The notes under the pieces were generated by a model. It was not told the DNA's origin. It ran no database searches and saw nothing but the letters and a program-made list of their open reading frames with translations. From Malania oleifera (taxonomy: Eukaryota; Streptophyta; Magnoliopsida; Santalales; Ximeniaceae), in the NCBI RefSeq assembly GCF_029873635.1, contig NC_080423.1, forward strand, positions 99,258,397 to 99,322,396: DNA of 64,000 bases, in the 5' to 3' direction. Of this stretch, positions 35,700 to 48,084 are shown one piece after another. Position 1 is the first letter of the stretch; every line of letters begins with the position of its first letter. The position numbers and the translations under genes are program-made.

Positions 35700-36080
35700 C
35701 CGAGGTTCGGGTGGCTGAACCGTGGTTCAGTCGCCCAAACAGACACATTTTTAAAAGTTATTTAAATAAATTCGGTCGCCCGTGTCATGCTTTGAAAACC
35801 CGAACAAAATTCAATAGCCTCTGTTTGTAAATTCGGGTGCTCAATCATAGGTTCGGTAGCTCGAACTCGTGTGTTTGGTCGCTCAGGGTGCAATTTAAAC
35901 TAAATAGCTCAGTCACCCGAGTTGGTGGAATGTCCCCTTCAAGGGGTTCGGGTGCCTGTGGATAGTATGCACAATTTTGGTTGGTCGCTGGAGAGCCTAA
36001 GTCATCTGTTGACTTCTCAACATTTCGGGCGCCCGAGGAGTTTTGAAATCCTAGGGTTCAGTCGCCCGAACTCTCTCAAA
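35700..36080. repeat. CGGGCGCCCG-type palindrome array in arm 1 U3
   Basis: About nine copies or near copies of TTCGGGCGCCCGAA (clearest near 36025 and 36058), irregularly spaced. The matching array in arm 2 is at 37255-37620. Confidence 0.85.
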
Positions 36081-36522
36081 TTTTCCTGTATTATTCAATT
36101 TTATTCATTTTAAACATTCCTCAATTTTGTATGATATATGTGCATGAGTGTTGGGACCTAGAGTCATACTAGGGTCTTTCTAAGACCGTTTTGAGATATT
36201 CCCAAAAATCCGACATCGATCAACCGAAGGATGCCCTAAGGTCATTCGGTCCCTATGGTCATTTTACGGTCATTTTGAGCTTACCATATATCCTATATGC
36301 ATGGTATGCAAGTAAATAATACAGACCATATTCCTAGTTACTATTACAGACTCATATTACATTAATTGAATTGGCAACACAAATTAAAATCTTCATGGTC
36401 TTCATGTTGCTTCGAGTTTCATTCATTGATGTGCTCATTTAAGCCTTCACAAACACTTGAAAACCACCAAATACCTAAGTATTTGTCATTATCAAAACCG
36501 GGTGTGACCTATAAGGTCAACA

Positions 36523-36835
36523 GGTATATCCCAAAGTTACTACCTATAGAGGTGGCCTGCTCTCTAAGGCAATTTGCGAAGGTTAATTTTGGCTAGTAGT
36601 TGAACCATTTTCCCAAATGTGTCTACTTGACCTTTTGTAGTTGGTCTTTCTACCAAGTGGGCCTTGTTAGATTACCACTTTACTTAAAAACTTAAGCTAT
36701 TAGGTCATGGGCCAACAATGTATATCAAGCCTTTAACACTCCCTTGCACGTGCAACCTAACAAAACGTGAAAAGATAAACAAATGATAAATAACACCTAT
36801 TACAAGGAGTACAATAATTTTTAAACATCACACAA
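36523..36835. other. Spacer between the two inverted LTR arms
   Basis: About 310 bp of original target sequence including both target duplications. The TGGGCCAACAATGTATATCAAG block reappears near 43925-43945. No gene seen. Confidence 0.7.
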
Positions 36836-38822
36836 TGTTGATCCTATGGGTCATGCCGTGTTTTGATTATGACAAATACTCTGGTAGTTAATGTCTATCT
36901 AGTTTGTGTGCAAGTTTATATTAGCAAACCAATTGATGGCACATGAAAGCAAAGCATGAAGACCTTGAAGACTTCAATTTGTATTGTCAAATCAATGATT
37001 GTAATATGGGTCTATAATAGTAACTAATTATATGGTCTATAATAATCTTTGCATGTCATGCATGTAAGTTTTTGTAAGCTCAACATGACCGTAGACTGAC
37101 CTTAGGGCACCCGACGAAGCCAGATTTTTGGGATTATCTCAAAACGGCCTCAGTAAGACCATAGTAAGACTTTAGGTCCCAACACTCACACATGTCATAC
37201 AAAATATAAAGGTGTTTGAAAATGAGCTTAAAATTGAACATTATTTTGTGAGAGCTCGGGCAACCAATCCCTAGGAGTTCAAAACTCCTCGAGCGCCCGA
37301 ACTGTTGAAGAGTCAACGGTTGACTTGGGCTCTCGGGCGACCGAACCTTTTTTGAACGTATCTTCCTCGGGCACCCAAACCCATGTTGGAGTGTTTTTCA
37401 CCTACTCAGGCAACTGAACGATATAGTTCAAAAAGAGCCCCAGGAGACCAAACTTGTGAGTTCGGACTACCGAACCTATGACCAGGCACCCGAAGTTACG
37501 AACAAAGGCTACTAACTTTGTTTCGGGCCACCGAAGCATGACATGGGCGATCCAACTTATTTAAATATCTTTTAAAGCTGTGTCTATTTGGGCAACCGAA
37601 CCACGGTTTAGCCACCCGAACCTTGGCGGGTTAAAATTGTTTTAACTGCAGTAAAATCGGGTTAAGTTGGGTTACGTGTGTTTAAACATTTTGAATCTTT
37701 TCTAATACCAACAAGTCCCAAACAGTTATACTTTTACCCCTGCATATAAATATAGGCTCATTTGTATGGACTAGAAAATTGATTAGTCAAAAAATCTTCT
37801 CTTTTGAAAATATACTCTTTGGCCAAATACTCTCAAATTTCCATTCCTTTGATATATTATGAGATAGTGAGAGCATATTTTGTGTGATTGTGATTACTAG
37901 GTCTTGCTAAAAACTCTCACTTGCTTGTGTGATTGAGACATTATTTTTGGGGAGTTTAGCTTAGGTTTATCCCACAGATTTTCATACTATAAATCTTGTG
38001 TTGGGATAACCTAGTAAGCTTAGGATATTTGCATTGTTATTGCAAGTGTCCAATAGCTTTGTTTTTGGTTGTACAAATATATTTTCATACGAGCAAAATA
38101 TTTTCAAACTAGTAGTGTGCCTATTTCATTGAAGAAAATCTTCTTGAACTAGTTTGAATATCTTATTGATATTTTTGGAATACTGATTTGCTATTGATAT
38201 GTGCTTTACTTAAATTCTAAGGTATTGCTTGTTTAGAACACTCTTGAACATTATTGTGATCATATCTTGTTGAGTGTTATTTACACATATATACACATCA
38301 CTAAACTTACATTTACCTATATTATTGATGTGTATGTGATTGCGCTTATATTGGGTACATATCTGCTTTACATAAAAGCATAATCATTGTACCATTTTAT
38401 TGTAAACTTACTGGTGTATTTCCAGGCATGGCCTGAGGGGACGGTAATCCAGCCCGGAAGGATTGTGTAAGTTGAGGTCAGTCCTATGTTAATTGACCTG
38501 GTTATAAAGGTTGAGGTCAACCCTGTGCTAATTGACCTAGTTGTTTAGTTGCCGCTCCACCCATTAAGTGAGCCTATAGTGGTAATCCTTGTGCTTGTTA
38601 GCCAAGGCGGGGGGTACGTAGGCAATTTGGCCAAACCTCGATAACATATTGCGTGTATTGTTTACTTTTCGCACCTTACTTTTACTGCACGTGTATGTTT
38701 ATTTATTGATTGCATAGACTGACCCTAGGATGTATTACACTATTGATAAAATCAGTTAACCTAGGCGATAAATTTTTAAATACCCAATTCACCCCCCTCT
38801 TGAAGTTACACCAGAACTAGCA
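36836..38822 (+). mobile_element. Solo LTR (arm 2), 1.99 kb, TSD CACAA
   Basis: It starts TGTTGATCC and ends CAGAACTAGCA, flanked by CACAA at 36831-36835 and 38823-38827. It has the same palindrome array (37255-37620), then a TATA-like CATATAAATATAGG (37743-37756), in the same order as arm 1. The different target duplication shows it was inserted independently of arm 1. Confidence 0.92.
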
Positions 38823-38896
38823 CACAATAAACACGGGCAACAAGACTAGAACCAGAGACCTCCTAGTAAACAACTCTAATATCATGTTAGATTAAT

Positions 38897-39148
38897 AACA
38901 ACAACAACAACAACAACAACAAAATCAAGCCTTAAGTCCTGCAAGGTAGGGTCGGTTGTATGAATCCTTTTCAGTCAATTTATGCGATCATAGACCATTT
39001 CTTTTGACAAATTCAGGACTATTAAATCCTTACTCACTATCTCATTTCAAGTTATTTATAGGTCTACCCCTACCCGTTCTACTATCCCCAAAAGTAACTA
39101 ACACACTCTTCCTCATTGGCACACAATATAGCCTACGTTGCGAATGCC
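38897..39148 (-). mobile_element. RTE-type LINE, 3' end with (GTT)n tail
   Basis: The + strand begins with (AAC)n at 38897-38932, i.e. a (GTT)n tail on the minus strand, followed by the AAATCAAGCC and AGGTAGGGTCGG blocks typical of plant RTE 3' ends. Sequence continues on the far side of the solo LTR at 41276. Confidence 0.82.
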
Positions 39149-39153
39149 CAAAC

Positions 39154-39432
39154 TGTAGTGACTTGGAAAATAACAAGAACAAATATAAATAAGTAAAAAA
39201 GGTTTGGTTTGGTGTAGACCAAACTGTCGATGGTTTGGTGGGAGGACAGAAAATCGTCGATGGTTTCATGTTACTGCGGCCCTATAACGGTAAAACGGTG
39301 AAAAATCGAGGGGTTAAAAAATCAAAATCGTCGACCATTTGTTCTTGCATTAGGTTGAATATATAGATCCTGCAGCTCGTTCTTTTGATTTAAATCATTT
39401 CCTTTCCTCCTTCTCTCTCTAGGCTACGGGAT

Positions 39433-39472
<40 letters not shown>

Positions 39473-41270
39473 ATTTTCTCACTCGAAATTCGTCCAAATT
39501 GATGATCAGGAACCACTATGAAGTTCCAACGGTGATCCTCGTCAAGTTAACTGGGACAAATTCATGTTTTGAGGATCCCAAACACCACTCCAAAACTAGG
39601 GTAAGGAAGTTGTCTTAAGCTTAATTAGTTATTTGATTTGTATGGACCTAGGAATACTAGGATGGTATGCATGTTGGGGTTGAGTTGACTAAATTAGGAT
39701 TTTTGGAATACAGGGTTTTGTATAAATACTGCAAGCGTTGATTTTGGATCCCTACGAACGTTATATCAGAAAATAGGTAAGGGAAATAAATTATGTCAGA
39801 ACTTTTGGAAAATTTAACTGATTAAATTGAAGTATGATATGAAAATATTATATATGAATTTTCTAACTTATCAGGTATATATGTATATATATATGAAATG
39901 ATAGTTTTGGAAATATCTAATGTTTTAGTAGAAAATTATTATATGGTTAAATATTATTGAAAATCTGTGTGGCATGAGAAACGATTGCGATTACTGAAAA
40001 TAAATGTGTGAATATTTTATATGATAAAATGGGGTTTATGTTGATATAAACAGATATAATGCAAACAACTATGTTGATATGAGATATGTATAGATATGTT
40101 TTACATCGATATGATGAAATGAGATTTTATACAGACATGTTTTTATTAGATATGATGTACAACCATGAGTTACAGACAAGATGTGATACATACACATAGA
40201 TACTTATGAGCTTGTGCATATTTATGAGAAATGAGCCATGAGTTACAGACGAGCTAATGTGATACATACACATGGATACTCATGGGTTTGAGCATATTTA
40301 TGAGAAATAGAAATTTTTGGAAATAAACTTATACGTATAACGAGTGATGGAAATGAGAGCCTGATTATTTAATGATATAAGAGCACGGTACCGTTGCTAG
40401 TGATTGAGTTAGTACAACCACACAGCTCAGGGAGCATGTTGGTAATAGAAGTCGATTGAGCCTTTGGAGAGATGTTGACTACCCCTAGGTCCGGACTAGG
40501 CTATGGTGGGCCAATCGTAGTATAGACGAGGTAGTTTGACTTAACATGGTAGGCCAAGCAGGATTAAGTCCTGCCTTCTGGCCGCACAACCCGGCCATAT
40601 GGGATTATAACATGACGATGATATGAATGAGTTTCCTCATTATAGACGCGATACACTCATATAATTGTACTTTGATAGTTATGTTACTTTGTACCCAGAA
40701 ATATTTGTTGTGCATGGTTATATTTTGAGAATGATATATGGTTACATATGTGTGTGTGTGTGTGTGTGTGTATATATGGATATGAGAACAGATTTCCATG
40801 ATTTCTTAGTTAAATTAATTATTTTTTGAAAATGATGTGATACACTAAAACTCATTGCCATACACTGATAATAATTTATTCAGCTTACTAAAAGGTGTCT
40901 CGCCCCGTAGATCTTAACATTTCAAGAAATCCGCGGCGTCAGGAGAACGGAACTCAGAAATAGCAGAGGAGTAGATTTTTGTTGATCAGGGTATGTTTCC
41001 ATTTAGGGTCTAGGTATATGTTTGTATAGACTTTGAGGATATGATGATTTTTGGGGGGTCGATATGGATATTTTTGGGAGACAGTAGTACTCTGGTATTA
41101 TACTTAAAGTTTAATTGGGTTATCTTTTCCGCTGCATAGATAAAATATGGATATGGACAGGTGTATCCCTAGTACCCCACCTTGGGTCCGGGTGGACTTT
41201 ATTATTATCGTTATAGTATCTGAGGTTTTTGATCGTAAAAATAAAAAATAAAAAAATACAGTGTGTCACA
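39154..41270 (+). mobile_element. Tekay-type solo LTR, 2.1 kb, TSD CAAAC, inside the LINE
   Basis: It starts TGTAGTGACTTGG and ends AGTGTGTCACA, flanked by CAAAC at 39149-39153 and 41271-41275. U3 has GTCGA-type palindromes (39219-39340), a TATA-like TATATAGATCC (near 39358) and a long CT tract (39429-39469). A TG microsatellite lies at 40741-40770. Confidence 0.93.
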
Positions 41271-41275
41271 CAAAC

Positions 41276-42069
41276 CATCCGAGTCATCCTTCCCTTATCT
41301 TATCTTCTATAGGAGTTACACCTAACTTACCACAAATATGTTCATTCCTTAATTTATCTTTCAATGTTATACCACTCATCCATCTAAGCATTCTCATCTC
41401 GGAAACTAATAATTTTTGGATATTTTGTTTCTTCGTCGCCCAACATTCTGATCCATATAGCATACCTCGTCTTATAGTCGTCCTATAAAATTTTATAAGT
41501 ACTCTATGATCACAAAGAACACTTGAAGAACTTCTCCATTTTACCCAACCTACTTTAACTCTATGCATTATATCATCTTCAATTTCTCAATCAGCTTGCA
41601 TAATAGATACAAGGTATCGAAATCTACAAGTGCTATTTGTTTCTTCATTATCAAGTTTAACTGTCTCCAATATACCTCCTACCATTATTGAAATTAAATT
41701 TCATATATTTTGTCTTATTTTTACTTATCCTAAAATCTCTAAATTCCAAAATTTCTCCCCATAATTTTAACTTAACCTCTACTCCACCCCTAATTTCATC
41801 AATCAATACAATATCATCTACAAACAACATACACGATGGAACCTCATTTTGAATGCTTTTAGTCAGTTGATCCATTACTAAAGCAAAAAGATAAGGGCTC
41901 AAAGAAAATCCTTGATGTACACCTACGGTGATTGAAAATTCTCTAGTTTCTCTACCTATAGTTTTTACACAAATCATTACTCCATCGTACATATCCTTAA
42001 TGACATCAGTATACCTACTACATATACTTTTTTTTCCCTTAAAACCCACCAGATAACTTGCTCAACCTG
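41276..42069 (-). pseudogene. RTE-type LINE ORF2 fragment (reverse transcriptase)
   Basis: A 5'-truncated non-LTR reverse transcriptase on the minus strand. Upstream part 41657-42049 has VIKDMYDG, the GVHQGFSLSPYLF block and the catalytic box FVDDIVLIDE (near 41805-41835). After a break near 41600-41657 comes the C-terminal block, 41276-41568, with YGSECWATKKQ, EMRMLRWMSG and GVTPIEDKIREG, characteristic of plant RTE elements. Stops and a frame change separate the two parts. The truncated 5' end abuts LTR sequence at about 42070, and a solo LTR splits off the tail. Confidence 0.92.
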
Positions 42070-42917
42070 CCACGTGGGCCTGGGGTGCTACTTTAGTGAT
42101 GTTTGTGTACCTACTACCAAACTCAATATATAAAATGCAGCAGAAATAAAGAGATACAGTCTCCAAAAATCCATTACTAGAGTTCTATACTACCTTTATA
42201 CACAAATAAATCTATTTTCTCATAATTACATCCCATAAAATTAAACAAAAATAAAATCGCTATCTATACACACTACCTACATAAATTTACACCACTAGCC
42301 CGACTCCTCTAGCATACTAGACCCGATCTATAGGATTTCCTAAAAAGACAGTTTTAGTAGGGGTGAGATGCAACTCATTAAGGAAAAGATTAAATTAATG
42401 TCAATGTGTGACCAACATGTATTTAGTGTACAGAAAATAACCAGTTCACTAAGTAGATAAACACATTGATGAAATCATTCTTATTTTACACTCACACACA
42501 CAATTAGTCGAGGATAGGGAAGAATACCCGCCCAAACAAGTATTTTTCTCTGCTCTAATACCATTACTGCTTTTAGGGCACTCACCTTTCTCAGCAAGCC
42601 CTCGAAGTTATCTTATTAATTATGCATATTCACATAAATTAACAGATATGCATATAAGACAATCCCTGTGACAAATACGCCATTTACTTCCCTCATGGCA
42701 CGGGTTGTGCGACCCGAAGGCTAGACTAAGCCTGGGTGATAAGCCCAAACAAAGTAAAAAAAAAAAACATCCTCTGCAAGCATGTAGGCAGGCATCCACA
42801 GCAAAGCTACAGGTCCGACACCCTTACTTCAACCTCACGCAGGCAGTCGACTGGGACCCCCTACACTTCTATCCAGAACAGTGTGGGTGCACATGGTCTA
42901 ACTAGCAACGGAATTGT
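42070..42917 (-). mobile_element. Tekay-type LTR fragment (minus strand)
   Basis: It shares reverse-strand blocks with other LTRs here: a GGGGTGAGATGCAACTCATTA block (42360) and a GGGTTGTGCGACCCGAAGGC block (42704). No clean ends or target duplication; left edge approximate. Confidence 0.7.
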
Positions 42918-43700
42918 TGTAAGAACTCGATCCGTGAGATCTGGAATAAATAAATAAAGAAAAAGGCAAAAGAGTAAATTAAGCAAGTTTCGTCAACAAA
43001 GCCAAGTTCGTTGATGAAGACCCTTTGTTGTTCGGTGACAGAATGCAGGGGCTCGTCGACAAGGAGAAGCCGAGAGGTTCGGGAAATCCAAAAATCTCAG
43101 GCTCGTCAACGAGGCCATCGACACGTCGATGAACTGCCTTCGTTGACTCGTCGACGAAGACGCCGCCTCGGCGACGAGTTTGGCCGATTCAAAGGTGTTA
43201 TAAATATCCGTTTAGGTTACTTTGAGGTTAAGTAATCAAGTTTTCTATCTCTCTCTCTTTAAGAACTTGAATTCTACTCTCTCTCTCTCTAGATTTCTTC
43301 GCCGATCGTTGCCAAAATCGACGATCTAACATTACTACGAGGATCGGGGAAGGATTCTCTTCAAGATTTGTGGAACAAATCTTTGTTTCGAGCGTTTTCG
43401 GGTTTTGACTCATAATCGAGGTAAGACTCGGTTTTCATTTTTCGTTTTAGTAGTTCTGTAGAGAATGAAATTATAAGTATGTTTTGTACTATTATTTATA
43501 GGTTTTGGGAACTTGGTTCGCTGTTTGGGAGCCGTAGAATTCGAGTTTTGATATTTGGGGAAAGGTAAGGGGAATTCTTGTTTATATTGGTTATTTTCGA
43601 AATCAGATTCGGTAGAATTGTGGTTCACGATCCTGTGTGTGTTTTGGTTACTCATTTAGGGGAATCTATCAGGTGAAAATTACGGGATTTTCATGTTACA
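42918..43700 (+). mobile_element. Partial Tekay-type LTR (5' part)
   Basis: It starts TGTAAGAACTCG. GTCGACGA-type palindromes lie at about 42988-43180, then TTATAAATATCC (43198-43209), CT tracts (43245-43290) and the TCGACGATCTAAC block related to 14100. It stops resembling the LTRs after about 43700. Confidence 0.78.
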
Positions 43701-45754
43701 GTTTTGGGAAAAAGGGGGCATTGGATTGCATCTCTAGTTTCGTCAGAAACCAATGATGCAGGAACTCTCACATATTTGACACTGTACCCGGGCGCCCACG
43801 GCGTATCACTTCAAGGCGGGAACCTAACCCACCCTCCCCCACTTTTCGCCACACCGAATGGTACAAGTGCAACTCGTCGCTCATAGGGGATGTCCCAGCA
43901 AATATTCGATAAGAATATCATAGTGGGCCAACAATGTTTATCAAGACTTTAACAAGCATATTTGGTCATTTTGTACTTGGACATTCTACCAAGTAGGCTT
44001 ACTATTTGGCCTTTAATAATCGGTTATTCTACCAAATAGGCCTTTTTTTTTTCCTTCTTCAAAATGTAAGTATTTTTGACAAGCGGTATATTTAGCTTTT
44101 GTACTTTTGTACTTTTGTACTTCGTGGCATCATAGTGTGGCCCTTTAGAGCTTAATTTTCCCAAAGCAATAGGCAGCCTCGTAGGACTAGGCCTCCTCGG
44201 TGTTTTCCTACACACATTCTCACGATATCGTCAGGGTGTTGTCTGTTTTTATCAATAATTTTTTGTTTGTGTTTATTTTTTGCAATTTTTTTATTGTGAA
44301 AATGGAATTAAGGGCACAATGTTTTCTTACATACCATCAAATGGCAGGTGTCTAAGCCTATAATAATTTGCATGTTTCAATCAACCCAGATTATTTTTCA
44401 TTTAGATGGGTCCAAATCAACATTATCACTAAGGACCCTAATTAGCACTAAGTGGGCTAGCTTTGAGATGGTCCATTCGATGTAGGACAAGCGAGAAAAT
44501 TTAGATATAGACAGAAAATTGAGAGAATTTGAGGAACAGAACAGATATGGGAGAGAAATAAGGAGGAAAAATAAGAGGGGAAGCAGGAATCTGCAGGAAG
44601 AGAGAAAGCAGAGGGGGAACTACAGCAATCAAATTCAAAGCAATGACTGTACAGCACTTATACCCACTACAAACTAAAATGTATACTTGCATAAAAAGTC
44701 TCAGTAAAACAAAAAATTACAAAATAACCCCAACTACTTAAATACACCAAATGAACCAAAATTAACTAAACTTTTCAAATAACGTTTTCCCAAATTAAAA
44801 TATAAAAACCTAGATACAATATGAATTTCTAAAATTCTCCATTGGTGGTTCTCCAACACCATGTTTTCCAAACAGTGATTAGCATAGGTGGCCCTAACGC
44901 AATGATTTTTGGTAATGCGCTTAATGCAGGTTCTTACGAACAACCCAAGTTCAAATAAACGATGGTTGATCATCTAGCAGGAATTCAACATCAATTTATA
45001 TAAACGAGTTCGGCATAAAAAATGTGGCTTGTTATGGGTATACTCAAAAGGATGGTGAGCCAATCATATAATTTGTGACTTTCCTAAGTGTCTATCTAAG
45101 TCACACTTGCAAATATGATTTTAATTCAAAAGTATTGATGCAAACTAAGCCAAAGATGTTCATAAATCCATCATGTAGACAAGATATTTTTCTCACATTC
45201 TTCCAAACAACATGAGTTTATATAATCTCCTTAGCCAGAGCACAAAAGATCAAGCAAGCTCTCACTTGACAAAACTCAATGGGCCCTCAGATTTTTAATT
45301 TCCACGCTAGCTTTCACATCATGAGATTGCCCACAAACGTGGCCTGGTATACAAAAATGTTGGGCCTTTTTTTCGTTTTAGTATGGTCAGCTAGTGCACC
45401 TGAGAGCATAAACACATGTCATGCTAACAGCCCCAGGAAGCGGCCCAAGTCCAATACTATTGTCAAATATTCTGACATACACCAACCCATCTTCACCTAG
45501 CCTTTGTCATCACCCTAATTGCCTCTCAACCCCTACCACCCCTTCAGTTGGTAAACAGGATAAATCTTGCAAGGACAGGCTCTAGAATTGAGTTTAAGGA
45601 TTTGGAGAGAATTTAATTTCACTCTTGGAATTAGGCTGAAGAGGGTACAAGTGCGCGGGTCAAGTGAGTGCATCAAATATCAAAGGGTACACTAGTGGTG
45701 ACCAAAGGGACCTCAAAGGGAAAACTTGTATTAGTAAATCAAAGCCACATTGAT
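43701..45754. other. Spacer without a recognised gene
   Basis: 43705-43886 has higher GC content and an open stretch of 60 codons, but no domain I know. 43920-44045 resembles 36600-36720. The rest is AT-rich and holds no supported feature. Confidence 0.6.
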
Positions 45755-46018
45755 GACCATAGACATACTTAAAATAAGTATACTTGCATAAAAAAGTGTT
45801 ATCTTGACATGTTTCTAAAGATATTTATTCAAAAATGTATAGAAAATAAATACAAGTGAAGTTTAAGAAGCAATGAAGACTTCATTTTTCAACTCTTAAG
45901 TAGCCACTGTTCCATGTATAGTGACATTCTCATTATAAAGCTCAACTCTCTCTCTCTCTCTGATAAAGCAAGTGAGCAACTGCATCTAGCAATTTGAAAG
46001 AAAATAAATAAAAGATGC

Positions 46019-47988
46019 CTAATCTCCCTTTTTTTGGTTCTTCAATAATTCATCGGTTGAGACGTCAGGCAATCTCCCACAGTCATACTGCATATTAAAT
46101 AAGATGGGGAAAAGAAACCTATAGAATATCACATCCCTTATTAGCTTCATCCACCACGTTGAGCCACTTTGTTGCGCCCATCCTGACAAGTACGAGGTCG
46201 CAATCACGCTGGCAGTGTGCCACCTCCTCTCTTTGAAGTACCTCTTTAAGGCTTCTGCAGTCTCTTGTGGCAAAATTTGGCCATTGTTTCGGATGAAAGA
46301 TTCCCCGATGTGCCTCCCTAGGACCACGGCATCCTCCAAGGCTGTGCAGCCACCCTGGCCTCGATCAGGTGTCATAGGGTGCATGGCATCACCGGCCACA
46401 GTAATGGTACCTTGGCAAACATTTCCAGATATCACATTCCACGGGTACCTAAACACCAGCGGTGCCCATGTCAACTCGGAGACATCAGCATGACGAACGA
46501 CGTCCAAGTACGCGGAAGGGAAGTCCTTTGCGAAGTTCTCAATTATTTCTCTTTGTAAGAGTTCTGGGTTTCCACTAAACTTAGCATCTGCAATGAGAAA
46601 AATGTTCCTCTGAAATTTACAAAGCATACAGGGGGAATGAACGACTAGGGGAAAATCTTATTCATAGAGGTACGATGTAAAACCTTCTTCTGCAGTAGAT
46701 TTGCAGGTGAGAAACCAGTAGAAATCTTTATCACTTAGAGGAACAAAACCAGCCCTTTTCTCTGAATCCAGAAACTGATAGATTGCATGCTCGAGTCCAT
46801 GGGGTTCAGGAAAGTGGGCTAGCCCACGGGCAGCGGACCGGCCAGAATGAACCGGTGCAGAGAGCCCCAACCAACGTGCCACCATCGAGTGCACCCCATC
46901 GCATCCTATCAAAACCTATATAGTATTGTGTTTATAGAGAGATCCAATTTATAGAGAATATGTAAGGAATTAATTGGGAGTTACCTTGGCTTTGATAACA
47001 GTACCATCTTGCAAATGCAAGATGGGTAGCAAAGAACCTCCTTCTCCTGGCTGCGTTTGAATGGATGAGAGCTTGGAAGAGAAACGTATTGTGTTGGCTG
47101 GTAGTTCCTCCGCTAGGGTCTCCAGCAAAACTTTTCGGTGGACCGTTCTGGGCCCGGCCCGAATCCTGGATTAGTTCATATGAATCACTCCCAATCAGCC
47201 CCAATCGTTTTGGACATTTAATCGTACTATGTACGAGATATTGTTTCAAAAATAAAATTTTAAAAAACTATTTATCATAATATTTTAAAGTGTGAAGCTT
47301 CAATTTTTCATACATTTCAAATACACAGATAACTTTCATTAAACTTTCTGACTGCTTGAAAAACTCCTTAAATACAAGATAGATGACAATTACTTTGTTT
47401 TTGTTAGACTCAAATGATAGATATTTAAGTGTGAAGTTAATTGGGAAGTAACGGTTCTTACCCGGTGCCTCCCGCAGCATGAGAGATTTCTTGAACAGCT
47501 CCGGTGCCAATATCGGTTAGAAACATCCTAATTAATTATAAACACCAGACCAAAATACATATTAACTATACAATTAAGTCAATAATTAAATAAGCTAATT
47601 CATTTTTTTGTATATGGACGATGGATAGATGCATGATCAGATTGAGATGGATAATATGTACACTACAGCTGACAAATCTATGTTGGAATTAAAAGAGAAA
47701 GAAATTAAGCTTTATAATACGCGCGGGGAACAATTAGTGTAGCTATATACTTACTTAAGCAAAGGAGGATAACGAGGAGTGAGCTTGTGAGCCACACCCA
47801 GTGCGTCGAGCGCCAGCCAAGCGTTGGGGAAAAGGGAAAGGGCGGCACCCGTGGTCCGCAGCCTTTCAGATCTCTCCAACACCAAACACCTTACCCCAAC
47901 TCTCTTCAGCGCCACCGCCGTCGCCAGCCCCGCTATTCCCGCCCCTACAATCACCACCTCCTCCTCCCTCACCTCCAGCCCGCCTTCC

Positions 47989-47990
<2 letters not shown>
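46019..47990 (-). CDS. FAD-dependent monooxygenase (MO2/CTF2A-like), copy 2, five exons
   Basis: Exons on the minus strand: 47755-47990, 47462-47527, 46985-47165, 46684-46915, 46019-46587. All introns are GT-AG and in phase, giving 1284 bp and 427 residues. The extra residue comes from a 3-bp insertion in exon 3 (a glutamate in PGEGGS). The motifs match copy 1: GAGIAG, GCDGVHS and GDAMHPMTPDRGQGG. Most differences are scattered single substitutions, densest in exon 2 (TGAVQEISHAAGG against TRAVQEISLVTGG) and in the first codons of exon 5. Intron 2 is only 296 bp. An in-frame ATG exists 28 codons upstream (48074), but it only adds a low-complexity RE-repeat tail from the GA-repeat leader; I chose 47990 to match copy 1. 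Both copies look functional. Confidence 0.93.

Positions 47991-47995
<5 letters not shown>

Positions 47996-48022
<27 letters not shown>
47996..48022. repeat. (CT)n on + strand; GA-repeat 5' leader of monooxygenase copy 2
   Basis: TC run directly before the ATG, as in copy 1. Confidence 0.85.
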
Positions 48023-48027
<5 letters not shown>

Positions 48028-48074
48028 GATCTCTGATCTCTGCTTCTTTTTGTTTCGAATCTTTCGGTCCTCAC

Positions 48075-48084
48075 CTATATATAG
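48075..48084 (-). promoter_or_regulatory. Probable TATA box of monooxygenase copy 2
   Basis: CTATATATAG, about 85 bp upstream of the ATG; same box as 26057-26066. The next base upstream is already unrelated between the two genes. Confidence 0.65.

Larger units (their letters stand above)
32216..36522 (-). mobile_element. Solo LTR (arm 1), about 2.0 kb without its insert, TSD GGTAT
   Basis: The + strand begins TGATAGCCTTG and ends AGGTCAACA, flanked by GGTAT at 32211-32215 and 36523-36527. It holds a nested solo LTR at 32743-35001. It is homologous, in reverse, to 36836-38822. The minus strand starts TGTTGACC and has CGGGCGCCCG-type palindromes (35700-36080), then a TATA-like CTATAAATATAGG (about 35575-35590). 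The start resembles LTRs of several plant families; with no internal domain I cannot decide copia or gypsy. Confidence 0.9.
45755..48084 (-). repeat. Duplicated segment, copy 2 (monooxygenase locus)
   Basis: Similar to 22367-26066, including the 3' flank and introns 1, 3 and 4. The upstream edge is at the TATA box. Confidence 0.85.

Noticed and set aside
32216-38822. A single foldback transposon with 2-kb inverted ends
   Set aside because: Each arm has its own different 5-bp target duplication, so they are two insertions.
43704-43886. 60-codon open frame with higher GC content
   Set aside because: No recognisable domain, no exon partners nearby, lies next to LTR debris.
47991-48074. Upstream in-frame start adding 28 residues to monooxygenase copy 2
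   Set aside because: The added part is an RE-repeat translated from the GA leader, and copy 1 has no such start.
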